Positions 42,122 to 54,700 of a stretch of 64,000 nt of DNA are shown here, piece after piece. The DNA is from Homalodisca vitripennis (taxonomy: Eukaryota; Arthropoda; Insecta; Hemiptera; Cicadellidae). Numbering within the stretch: position 1 is the stretch's first letter; each line of letters starts with the position of its first letter. The position numbers were made by a program, and so were the translations under genes. A model generated the notes under the pieces. The model had not been told where the DNA came from. It worked only from the letters and a program-made list of their open reading frames with translations, and made no database searches. The DNA lies in contig NC_060215.1 in assembly GCF_021130785.1 (NCBI RefSeq), positions 68,452,501 to 68,516,500 on the forward strand, in the 5' to 3' direction.

Positions 42122-45100
42122 ACGCTCTATAATCTACTCCTGGTAAATGGACAAAAAGTACCTACATCCACATGTTAAAATGTCCTTTGAAAAATGTGAT
42201 GCAATGGCTTTCTTTATTGGCTAGTTACGAAGTGGAATAATATCTACAGGTTTCTTTAAATTTGATTCTGGTTCTTATTTAATAGGAACAAGAAATAGCT
42301 CTATTTAAAGTATATTTTATTGTGATTTCAAATATCAGGTATAGATAAAATGTGGGTACAGTTTTGATTCCCATTCTTTGATACTTGTGTAGATATTTAC
42401 TACTAGAGTGGATTGATAACTGTTTACAAAGTCAGAGATATGACAGCACTATTTTGTATTGAGACTATTTTCAATAATTAGTATCTTTTCTTTTAGAATC
42501 TGACACTAATTTTCAGCTATATTGGATTATTATTCTGTATTCAGCATTTGTTTTAATTATGCAAAATCAAGTGATTTACAAAAGAAATCGTTCCCAAAAA
42601 TGTTTTGATGTGTTCCAAGCATTGATATATTTGGGGAAATCATCCTTTCCCCCTTCAATTATCTGAGAAAAGAAATAAAAAATTGTCTTGACAATTTTAT
42701 CCTGCTAGTAACTTCAGCATTAAATTAACTTCTACTTTTCACGTATTTGCTGATTTTTACACTTTAATTTAAAAAAATTAACTTATGAGTGATTGATTTG
42801 TATTGGTTACTTACACTCAACCCTGATTCTAACACGAAAATCTCTGAAATAATTGTGATCTGTTTAAAGTGCTATACTTAGTAGCATTTAGCAAGTTGAA
42901 ATGTTAAACATTTTCTAAACACTCTGCATTCTATTAATACATAACATTCAATAAAATAATAAGTTAATGCACCCCTCCCCCATATAATATGAAATGGTAC
43001 GTTTCCCCTTCCCTAAACTTAAATTGAAAGTAACAGTAATGCATAACATTATTCTCATAGCTCTGTTTTAACAAACGCCTTCAGGTTTTATCAAACCTTT
43101 GTATCTTCATCAATCACATAGCTAACTCCTTCCGCAAAATAGTCAAATTAATAGTTTTCTTTATTATATATTTACTGCAATGCTACTAAGCGGTCCAAAA
43201 AAGCCCTGATTGTGTTAGAGAATAATCTATTGTTATAATGCCGTGACTAAAAGGTCTAAAAGAAGGAACCTAATTCTGTTCTTCTTAATTTCTATGTTTC
43301 ATTACTTAACTTCTGAGAACCAACTATATCCAAGAATACATTTTAAATTAAAAGTATCAGAATATTTTAAATTAAATAAAAAAATAGATGACGAGAGATT
43401 TTAATATCTGTATATCTAGAAATAAAGTTATTCTGGTATCAACATTTAAAATCAACCCCTCCCTGATTTCTTTACCACAAATTGTTATTTAATACGATTC
43501 ATATTGTTACTATTACACCACAGTTCTCAAAAGTACATATCATTATGCAATTTATTTGATTGTTTCATAACAGTAACTTCTTCAATTAATCTCTAAAATT
43601 AGATGTTCTTATTCTCAATGATTTGAAACAGTGCTTTATTCTGTTGGATCTCTAAATACGATAATCCTATTATTATTGCCTATTCTTAAAAACTGTGTTG
43701 GCAAAGAAAATATTGTAGCAAGTGTACTTGTAATGCACATAACACTGGTAATGCACATTGACTTCATATGGAAGATTGCACACCTCATAAACTCTTGTTG
43801 TGCAAACTTCATGCTTGAGCTGCAATAACATTTTAAACATAACACATTTAAACATAAACATTTAAACATAACACATTTTACACATAACACATTTTACACA
43901 AAAGTGGAACAACAGTGTACTTTATAAATGAAGAATTCATAGAGACATCTTCCATATTCATAACACAGTACCTACATGAAAATTATATGCAAAATAAACA
44001 GTTTTTTTTTAGTTGAAAGACAGTCAAACATTTTTAATATTTTATAAGAAAATAAATAATGATACAGCCATTGTATAATTATTTGATTAATTTAGGTTAT
44101 TTTTTTAAACAATAAAAGTTGATCAACAATAAACTATTTATCCTTATCTCTTTAATTTTAGCTAAATAAGCTAAGCATTTGACATAAAACCACTTAGAAG
44201 TTTAGAAAATAACACGCTGTACAACTGGTATTGACCGACCGATTTTCGCCAGTCTGCAATAAATAGTGAGGTCAAGGGTCAGGTTATCCATAAGAAAGTT
44301 ATGGCTTCACCACAGAACTGTAAGTAATTTAACTTTTATTTTTCTATGCTTTCATATTAAATATCTAAGGTAATAGAATATTAGGTCATACTATAGTGTA
44401 GTAAGGTACAGTAAGAAATGTCTTATTTCACCAGGCGAAGTAAGGGCTAAGAAGTCCTCTTTGACACAACCTGGGGACCAACAGCTTAAAGGTGACTTCT
44501 GAACCATCACCAATGGCCGGGCAGGCAGACTGCTTGCAAGGACAGGATCACGTAGTGGGTCACCAATCGAAGCAACAGCCATGCTAGATGTTGCTTTGAC
44601 TCGGTTATCTTGACTGCCTTACCCGACCGCCACCATGCATAATATTTCAACAGAGTTAGATAGATATCAACAAGAAACCTTAACTGTTATGAATACTTAC
44701 TGATATCACAAAACTTAGGTTAAAACATAAAAATGCATTTTAGAAATTAGAACAGATAGTGATGCCGGCCGAATGACCTTTTTCTATACAAAAGTGGTTT
44801 GAGGTACAGTATTTCATTACTTTGGTTAGTAATTACTTGTAAAAGGGTCAATCATTTGATTGTACACTTTATTTTGGAGAATTAACAAAAGGCAATTGCC
44901 CATAATTTTAATGATGTAGTTTATGCAAGTTCCAAATAGGCAAACGTTAAAATTCTCAGGTCATTCAATGATAAGTATGATGATGCTTTCGTATGACTTA
45001 AAATTCTGTTGGTCGCTTGTTGAAGGCTATATAAGTTCCAAGATTCATTAATATCAACAGCAAAGCTAATTTACATGATATACAAAGACAATAAATAAAA

Positions 45101-45412
45101 TAACATTCATAATATAACAACAATAACATTAGCAAAATACAATTCAGCAGTAGACATAAATTCAATCTTTACAGTGACAAAACTAACCATTGAACATATA
45201 ACTAAAATAGGTACATAGAAAGTTATGTTTGACAAAAGTCTGAGAATATAAACATGATTACAACGTTGCCAACATTGACAAGAAACACTGAGCAGCTGTT
45301 AGTCAGCCATTTATCAAGGAAATAAATAAAACAAGATCCATATTTGAAAACAAAATACCACTGAAACAGAAGGTACAATATAAAAATTATTTAACAAGTC
45401 AAATTGTATATA
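42122..45412. other. Intergenic DNA with a small tandem repeat
   Basis: No gene recognised. Around 43838-43903 short units of the form ACATTT(A)AAACATAAC are repeated in tandem. The GC-rich block at 44380-44640 is listed separately. Confidence 0.4.
44380..44640. other. GC-rich block of unknown nature
   Basis: About 260 bp clearly richer in G and C than its surroundings, with segments such as CACCAGGCGAAGTAAGGGCT and ACCTGGGGACCAACAGCTTA. A 63-codon minus-strand ORF (44391-44582) runs through it but has no recognisable domain. It may be the conserved end of a repeat family, a non-coding RNA or part of a GC-rich exon; the sequence does not decide. Confidence 0.35.
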
Positions 45413-46220
45413 CAGGATGTCCCAGAATTGTCTACAAATATTTTAAGGTATTATTCCTGTATCAAAGGCTAACCAAAATATCATATTCAAACTATCCAAA
45501 ACTCTTATAAATACCCAAATAGCTGTCATTTTTATTTAACTATTTTAAATTTGAGAATGGCTTGTTTTAGTAAGTTGAAATTAGGTATATACCTTTACAA
45601 CCTAAAATTTTAACTATAGAAAAAATTACCATTTTTTAGAATTTTTATTTTATAAATGGCGGTTTTCTAAAATCATTGAGCATAAATTTCTTAAAAACTA
45701 TATATGATAAAAAGTAATGAGTATTACATTTTAGTTAGGATTTAATTATAAATCCAATGGTACTAAGTTAAGAAAATCAGTTGATAAATAAGGAAAATAA
45801 TTTGCTTTTAAAAAACAGCACTAAGCAATATCCATGTCATTATGTGATAACACTGTGAGCCACAGCATTCAACCATTTTTATTTTAGCTGCTCTAATCAA
45901 CAACTGATTATAACTTACATTGTTGATGGGTGGTCATAATATCCTTACCTATTGGAGGTTTTAGGTTTATTAAAAATTCATTAAAACATAAGAAATTAAA
46001 ATTTGTTTAAGTAGTTAGGACTTCAGGTTGTAAAGGTATATACCAAATTTCAACTTATCACAACAAGCCCTTCTCAAATTAAAAGTAGATAAGTGAAAAA
46101 GTAAAATGGCAACCATCAGGTAATTATTGTGTTTTGGAAAGTTTGAATATGATGTTCTCGTTTGCCATTGATCCAAAAATAATACCTGAAAATATTGGTA
46201 GATAGTTCTGGAACACCCTG
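45413..46220. mobile_element. 808-bp foldback/MITE with Tc1/mariner-like ends
   Basis: Ends CAGGATGTCCCAGAATTGTC (left) and CAGGGTGTTCCAGAACTATC (right, complement). Similarity of the arms continues for about 195 bp on each side, e.g. TTGGTATATACCTTTACAAC shared at both inner ends. TA is present on the left; the right flank reads TT. No coding sequence in the roughly 400-bp middle. Confidence 0.75.
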
Positions 46221-49200
46221 TTTATAAATATGTAAATACAAAGAAGAAAACACTAATCAGAAAATTGTGAAATACTTATTTTTAATAAAACTGTACTCAA
46301 GAAGGAGACTGCACAGATATATTATGCTTGTGTGTCACAGAAAATGTCACAGCTTAGCTACTTTATTTCTTATCTGGATAAAACTTGCCAAGAGACTATT
46401 GGTGTGGAACTTAAGCAGCCCACACGAAAATAGTCTGATGGTGGCTGGTGTATCTGAATCCTTTCTACTAGACCCTGCAACCAATACTATTGCTAGTTTT
46501 ATGTGTAAGGAAAATTACTGGTTCCTACAGCATAAACACTCTTGGAATAAACAAACATCATTAACTGTAACAGTAAAAACAGTAAATTTGTTTCATTCAT
46601 CTGTTTTGTAAACAACCTGTAAATTAGCAGTATGTGAAAATAGTCACTGCGGGAACATCTTGTGGTCAGCAGTGATATCGAAACACTGGCCAAATGTCAT
46701 TGGACTATTTTCGTGCAGTTTACAATAAATACATAGTAAGTAACCAAAGGGATACGAAGTTCTAATGTAAGCTTGTACTCGTGAATGAATCCTGAGCATT
46801 CAGGGTAGATGATGTAATCACTAAGTTTGTACATAAGCAGTACATACAACACTTTCTTCCATGCTTCTAGGAACAGAAGATTTAGTTATTATGTAATCCA
46901 GCACAGAAACTTCTGTAGCTATAACCATTTCTTGCATCTGGATGAAGTGGCATTGTGCACCTTTCAGTCTAAATATGGCACCAGCAATAAAAGGTCACCA
47001 CTAGTTTGAACTAGAATGGTATACAGAGATCAGCCTGGAAAGGTTGCAATCCAAATGAAGCTGCTGCCAAAAGAAACAACCAGACCTTTGACAGATTAAT
47101 TTCTATGCATAGTCATAGAGAACTTTGGAAGGTCCTGACCCCACCTCAGCGATAAAATCAGAAATGCATGTTTTCAGTCATGATAAGAAAACACAGATTT
47201 CACAATAATATTGTATACCAAAGTCATTCAAAAGAGTGAAAAATGTGTTAACAAGAGTCCTATCTTCAGGAGGTCAAAAATGATTTAAAAAATATATTTA
47301 AGTTCTGTTTGTGTTTAGGCTACTTCCCTTTACACGTCTTGACAACTAATTACTTGTTTGATACTTATTTGTAACATTTTTGCTACTGCACTTTATTAGT
47401 GGTGAACGCTGATGATTATATACTGAAACAAGTAGTTTCAGTAACTATTTGTTTAATTAATTTAAGGCTTATTTAATTAGTGATATTTTTAGTTAGGGTA
47501 AGGTTTTTATTTTGCACTTGAGATAACAGACATGTATCAAACTAAATAACAGCTTTTTAAATTAAAGATAACAGTAAATTTTTGTATAATTTAAAATGTA
47601 AATATCCATTTAAAATAGAATACTCAGATTAAAATTATAGTTTTAATTTATTGGTTATTATTTGTATTTTATCCTAAAAAAATATATTAAACAATCGTTT
47701 ACTAAGTGCAGTATCTTGAGACCATAATTAGTCAGGAATAATGCTTAGTTTGCATTTTCTTCTATAATGTGGATAAGTTCTTCTCGTAAAGTTTAAGAGT
47801 AGATGAAAACATTTTGAGGCCCTCTTTTCTCTAAAATGTGTGGTAGAGCAACATGGAATTTTTATTTATGATAAACTAAATTAATTAAAAAGTGTATTAT
47901 ACTATGATTGAATAAGTCTAGTCCTTAAATCTTAAAGTTTTCTTTAGAAATAATGCATGATCTGTATTTCTTGTAAGTCAAATTACTTTAAATTAAAGTA
48001 GATTAAAATTAATTGTTTGAGTCCTGAATTTTTAATTATATAATAATATACAATAGGATCCTATATAATAAGAATCTGGAGGAATTGGATTTCTGCTCCT
48101 GAAGCAAATTAATTTAAAATTGACAAAAAATTGTGTTTGTATGCTCTAATATTATCTGGGGAAGTGCAGCCAGAACTCATTCCTTTTGGGAGATACTCCA
48201 GCCCACCAGACTCCCTAATAGCCATTACCTTCCTACCTATTATTTAATCTGTTTATGCATAAATGATTATAGATTACTTTTATCCAAGGATTAAAATTCC
48301 TGTATGTAAGTTAAATGAATTATAGCAAGTGAACAACATTATTGGAAATTCAGCTAGATTATCTGAATGTTACAATCATAATACTTAATACTGGACTTCA
48401 CCCAGCCAGCTTACTGAAATATATGATTACCTATGTCATTTTGTGTGAAAGAACTCAAGTACAAACAGTCAGCAAACATCAGGGAATCAATGTAGTTATT
48501 AATACTGGATAATCGTGAATATATCAAACGATAGAGAGATAGAAAGAACTCTTTGAGATCCAAATAAATTAAGATGGGAATATAATCACATAAATATGTG
48601 ATACAGATTGAACATACATTTGGAATACTAGTACATTCAACATTGTACATTTTTCCAAAACAAATGCATGCTAATATGATTAAATTTTTCTTAAATTATG
48701 CTATTCCATCAAAGAGGGTTTTGAGAAGCTTGCTTAAACATATATTGCACAATAATAAATTACAATAGCATTTCAAGTATCACCAGAGGTAAACAGAAGA
48801 ATAATGATGTTGTATCCATTTTTCAGGGCGTTTCGTAAAGTTGTTGCTGTCAAGGATTAATCAAACAGATCATGAAAGCAGATAGCAAAAGCTGAGGATT
48901 GCCGGATATATATTGTCACTATCAGCTTTCTTCTTTACTTCCATGTGATGAGTTTGACATTATCAGTATAGTTGTCCTTATATGGTTAAAACAGTCCTTA
49001 TAGTTAAAATACAATGGGCGCATGCCGACTGTAGTCACTAGTAGAGGTAAGTGAGCAGATTCTGACTTGACCTTACAATTTTTATAACTTGTTACAACTA
49101 ACAATACAAATAATATTGTATAGTACAAGAAGGTGTTAATACAGTTGCACATTTTTTATTACAATTGATTCTTCAGTATCTTGTGTTTTTTTGTTATGTC

Positions 49201-51549
49201 ACTGGAGCTTGTAGACATGTTTTAAACTTCTTGTTTTAGTCAGACAAGAATAGCTTACTTACTTAGATTAGCATAAAGTTTAACATCAAGAGTGAAAAGT
49301 CTGTTGTGAGACACTAACAGATAACAATTTATTATTATAAATATAATTTGTATAAAGTTGTTTATGATAGGCGTTCAACTATAACACCATTAAACAAGTG
49401 GTTTAGAAATATGTTATTCACGTTACTTTTGAAAAGGTATGACTGTATCTTGGAAATAGTTAAACCATGGTCATATGATTGTTATTATAAAGTTTGAAAA
49501 TATTTGTTTGTAGTCTGTAATGCAATACTGTTGGAGGTAAACATAAAAATATGAAAAGGTCTCGAATGCTGAGGGTGTTGAAGCTGTATGAAAATACTCT
49601 CAATAACCTGGTCACAATAATTTTAACCAACTCTAAATCCAGTATTTTCAACAAATGGTCTAATTTTGAAAATTTCAAGAAATTGATGAACAACATGAGG
49701 GATGGGTGAAAGGGTCTAGGCTGTGTGTAAGCCTGAACTACTGGTTTGACCTTGACTGACTAGTGATGTCAGCAAAATATCATTATAAAAATGTCAATTT
49801 ATATAGCACACTCAGTATGTATCTAGCAACAGCAATATTTTCACATCAGATGAACTAAAATCCCACAAAATCTTTGACGATAAAAATTGTATGGGCGCCC
49901 AAATATTAGGACTTAGTATTAATATCTTATACCTGATAGATTATAGGCTAGTTCCAAATAACATGTATGCCATCAATTGATATAATTATGTAATTTGTCC
50001 CTTGACAACACATTTATTGTCTTTGGAAATGCTTTATTAGTACATTTGGTTTACCCTATCCAAAAAATGAGCAGTGAACATTTTTTGAGTTTATTCTTTC
50101 CTACTTTGTTTTATTTTTAGTTACTTTATTAGACAGTAAATATCAAAATGAGTGCATTTACGATATTAGTGTAATAGGTAAACATATTTTAATCTAACAG
50201 TTTGTATAACATACATGAGTTTCAATCAAATCAAGAATTGAACATGAATAATTGAAATTGAAAATTGTACAGTATATTTTTTAAACATTTGAATGAAGTA
50301 TAAGAATGTGGCCAAAGCAGTTTTATAAATACTGTCATGTATTTACATCTTAGCACTTTATTTTTGTTCACAAAAAATTGTTAGGAAAGTATTTTCTAGT
50401 AAAGTATTACATAAATATATTAATATAGGTTAAGAACATTATAATATTAGATATTTCCTGTCCTAACACTGCTCTGAAATTTGAGGAATCTGTTATTAAA
50501 TAATTTACAGTAATTTCATTTTAATCTTTTTCTAAGTGGACTAGATAGGCTAAGATTCTAAATTGAAATGAGTCATCAAATAATAATGTATAATTTCAAT
50601 GATGATAACAGTTTTATTCCTAAATTTAAGCTTGCTTGACGGTCATAACACATTCACATTAATACAAAACTTAATTTCATATATAAAAAAGTAAATGTTT
50701 AAATGCCTACATATTTATAGTTATTTAAAAATACAACTGATACTATTTTTGTAAAGTTCAACAATACGAATTAGCATCTGTTGTTTATGTAGTTTTTTAA
50801 ATTTAAACATATATAAATCTGTTTTGAAATTTCTATTAAAGTGAGGTAAATTTGTATTAAGAGCGAAGGTGGAAAATATTTGAAAATCATAAGTGATGTA
50901 TACATTTAGCTAAATGATTTCTATTTTTTAATTATTTTTGTTATTGATGTAATATATTCAAAACTGTTCTTGATTAACTGTAGGAGAAATTATTTGGAAA
51001 TATATTGAATTATTTGGTTGTACAAGTTAATTTGGTAGGGTTGATTTTTTTAATTAATACATTTTTATTTTACATTATATTATAAAATCTACTCAAACAA
51101 AATAAATTAGTTTTTGTAAGTTGCATGTAAAAATATAGATAAAAGAACAGTAAAGATGAAGTTCTCTAATTTTTAAACTATGTACCTTTCACTATTAGGT
51201 ATTTTTTTCCATAATCTATTACTTTTGTCTTATAATTTGTACTTGGAACAAGATCTAGCATAGTTACCTAAAAGTAAAGTAACATGATTTAACATTTTAC
51301 AAAATAAATTTCTATGTATTGAGTGAATTTGATATCACAACTTCAATGTGAGGTATTCCTCATTATAATGTTTATCTGCTCTCCCCACTCTTATACCTCC
51401 CCCTCTCCCAAATACTGTTAGGTGCGGTGTTATTGTCTGTGGGAGATATTTCTCCGACGCCGCAACAGCACAGCAAAAGGCAGATTACGACGAGGGCGGT
51501 GGCGGAGGTGGTGGCGGTGCCACTAGGAGGTGGGGACAGCATGGCGGGG
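46221..51549. other. Gene-poor DNA, including the UNC93-like 3' UTR
   Basis: No gene recognised. 46425-46445 and 46700-46720 hold a short inverted match (CACGAAAATAGTC / GACTATTTTCGTG), possibly a small miniature element. On the minus strand the UNC93-like 3' UTR extends left from 51549; AATAAA (forward TTTATT) near 51063 is a candidate poly(A) signal. The first 130 bp of that UTR are GC-rich with GGC/GGT repeats. Confidence 0.4.
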
Positions 51550-51773
51550 TCACAATGCTGCCAAGTTGGTCTTGTGGTTCTGAGCCAGCCGCCATTCTAG
51601 CACCGTGTATGACACTGCAGTTAGCGCCAGCACCACGCTCAAGAAGTACAACTTGAAGTGGTTGCAAAAAGCACCGTGAACACTGAATGCCAGAGCCAAC
51701 CCCAAATAGCGGAAAAAGTAGTGGTGGCCTATTGCTGGCTGCCATGTGTCTGGATAAATAGCAATCAGTAGAC
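51550..51773 (-). CDS. UNC93-like, terminal exon
   Basis: Acceptor TTTACAG, coding LLIAIYPDTWQPAIGHHYFF, then LSVVLALTAVSYTVLEWRL and NHKTNLAAL before TGA. The IYP...A..HY.F segment matches the conserved UNC93 C-terminal region. A different-frame ORF (51485-51745) over this exon is a shadow. Confidence 0.9.
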
Positions 51774-54700
51774 CTGTAAAATCACAATATACACTAAAGT
51801 AACTTGTTTTTCAATTTTTATGTTGATGATTAGTTGATAATACCTACCAAAAGCAGTCCCTTTCTAAGTCATAAAGTTCTAAGGATATTTTGAATATAAA
51901 ACTATAACACTGTTGTGCAATATCTTCTGTAGGAATTATACTGTATAATCCTTTGAATTATGGCTTTTAGATTAAAATAGCAGAAATAATAACTTTATTA
52001 TTAACATTTTTTTAAATAAAAAAGCAGGATAGCGTTATTAAATGCACCCGTAATTCACCTATAAATTTTCTGTTTGGTCGCAAAGCAAATATATTCTGCC
52101 TGAATAATGTTTTCTCAACTTAACCTAAAAAGTTCTAAAATTGTCTATTTCACAAACCACGTGTGGCTAACTTTTAATGTCTAATGTCAATTGTTTTGGA
52201 TTAGTGACAGTTTATAGTTTCAATTGAAAATTTCAGATTGAATGTCTGTCTATAAAAGTAATTCAAGAATTAAAAATGTTGCTTGTTTCATGTAGAATTA
52301 AAAGTTACTGATTCCAATGAGTAATTAATGATCATACAGTACCACACAGTTCCAGTAGTACGATTTTATTAGACAAAGCACTTTTCAATCATAGTTAAAT
52401 TATTAAAAACCCATGTTCATAAAAAGTGATTTCAAAGTAAAAACTGTTATGTTACCAATTTATTTTATTTTATATTTCTTACTCCTCAACTGAGTTTTAA
52501 GATGATTAAATAACGCGGGTTAAACGTTGTGCTTTGACGACAAGGGTATTCTGTTTACTTTCTTCAAATTACAAAATACAGACAATGTATGATTAGTACA
52601 CGAATTTACCCATTGGGACATTTAATAAAGATCATGTTAAGCAGTGGCAGGACTTAACCAGCAGGACCAAGTCTACGACAGGGCCATAATATGCGGCAGA
52701 AGATCAGTATGACCTTGTAAACTCAAATAACGGCTAAGTGTCAAATAAAGACAAAGAAGTATAAAAGGAAATGTGTAATTTCAGCTCTCATAAGGTAGTA
52801 ATCTAAGCAGAAATGGCAATTGAAATGTGTGCCAGAAGGCTTATTTAAAAAGAGATCATAGGTGCTGAATTACTATTCAATAGTCTGGTTGCTTTAAAGG
52901 CATTGGATGTCTGTACTTATGAGTTTAAGGTAGTATGGAAATGTAGAAATACTTTAAATATACTGGCAGAGAGAAAAAATTGAGCCATGGAGATATTCTT
53001 GGGAAAATAACTGATACTCTGGCCAAGAAAGACTCTGAAAGCAAGTTGGTAGACCTAGAAAAGGGCTGCAGAATTCCCTTCTCATACAGCAGGGATGTTC
53101 TAAATGACTGGGAATAAACTCAGACCTGAGATGAGGAGAAAGTACCTAGATCTTAGAAAATCAAAAATTTCCTTATTTTAAACATTGAACTAGACTCCTA
53201 GACCTAGGTAAGGAGGATATATTGTTGGTACTTAAATTCGAACAGGATACAACCCTCTTCATCAGCATCTAATAAAGATGGGTTTAAATCTCACTGACGA
53301 ATGCAAACTCTGTGGAGAAGCAAAAGAATCAGCAGAGCACATGTGACAAATATCATGCTATTTATGCATCAAGGCAAAGGTGTCTAGGATTTATATGAGC
53401 AAAGGTCAATGGAGATCAAGAACAGGATTCCACAAATGACATAGGTTTGTGCACAAACTTCAAATTTTACGAGGACAAGTAAAGGAGGTACAAAAGACCT
53501 TTTAGGCTTAAATGCAGGGTCTTAGATCTAGAATTAAAAATAGACAGTTAAATAAAAACCCAATTTGTACAAAATTTGTTCTCTGTTCATTGCCTTTCTT
53601 AATATACAAGATGCATAAATTATCTGCAGACAGCCAAATATTCTTTTGAACTACCGGAATTCAATACTGAAAGTTTAAATTATTTTACAAAATTCAGTAC
53701 TCAAAATACTCTATTTTCTGATGGAGATTGTTAAATCTTTTGTCCTATACAAAATGGTGACTGTTTAAAGGTTCAATCTTTTTCTTAATGCAACAGATAT
53801 CATTTTGTAATGACTTAAGCTTATGAAGTTTGGTTTGTAGCATTGTGTTCTAATAATAAGGACCTTTAAAATGATACGCATATTAACCAAAGATTACACT
53901 TACATTTCCATGACACTCACCATGTGCTGTTCCCCCAATGTAGGAGTGTCATGGGTATTGCATAAAAAAGTAGTTAAGATGGCCATATAACATTGTGCAA
54001 AACTTGTAGATTTTATCTGCTTTGGTTTAAAATATTAAGGTATTTCTAGACATTTTACACTCTATATATTAATGACATCGAAAATGTAAGTAATCTTAAC
54101 TGGACAATTGTATGTGCACACGTCTCTACTTTATAAACACAAAACTTTGGAAGATTTAGAAAGCATAAGAAATTTAAATCTTAAAAAACGTAAAAGACTT
54201 ATTGACAGTCCATGGAAATATATCAGTTGGTTTTGATTCCACCTCAAATTAAACAAATCTTCATTTGAAAATATAAACTGACAATTCAGTAATACCATCT
54301 CATAATTCAACAAAATTTCTGAAATTCATCATTGACAAAAATCTAAACTTTAATGATCACACAGCACAGTTTATTACCCTCTGTTTGAATCTATGTACAG
54401 TAATATTTATGCACTTTTTACTCCCAATTAGTTTATGGAATTAAAATATACAGAATACATTACCAAAGAACATGATTACGGTTTTATTGATACACAAAAA
54501 ATAAGTATGTTACATTTCTGGTATTGGTTATATGGATTGATGTAAACAAAAATGTAAGAACTTACTGTTGTGACAGTACCTAGTTTAGGTGTGTATAAAT
54601 TGTTACTTTACATGGCTATGCCAAACAACTTAATGTATCAAAATATCCACTAATAATAACACTAGGTGTAAAAAAATATTGTCACCACAAGGCTAATTTC

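Noticed and set aside
43636..43890. Cys-rich ORF (MLCVKCVMFKCLCLNVLCLKC...) that could suggest a secreted Cys-rich peptide
   Set aside because: It is the translation of the short tandem repeat AACATAACACATTT read in one frame; the other two frames are open as well.
51485..51745. 86-codon minus ORF rich in Pro at its end
   Set aside because: Overlaps the UNC93-like terminal exon in the wrong frame; the correct frame has a good acceptor and family similarity.
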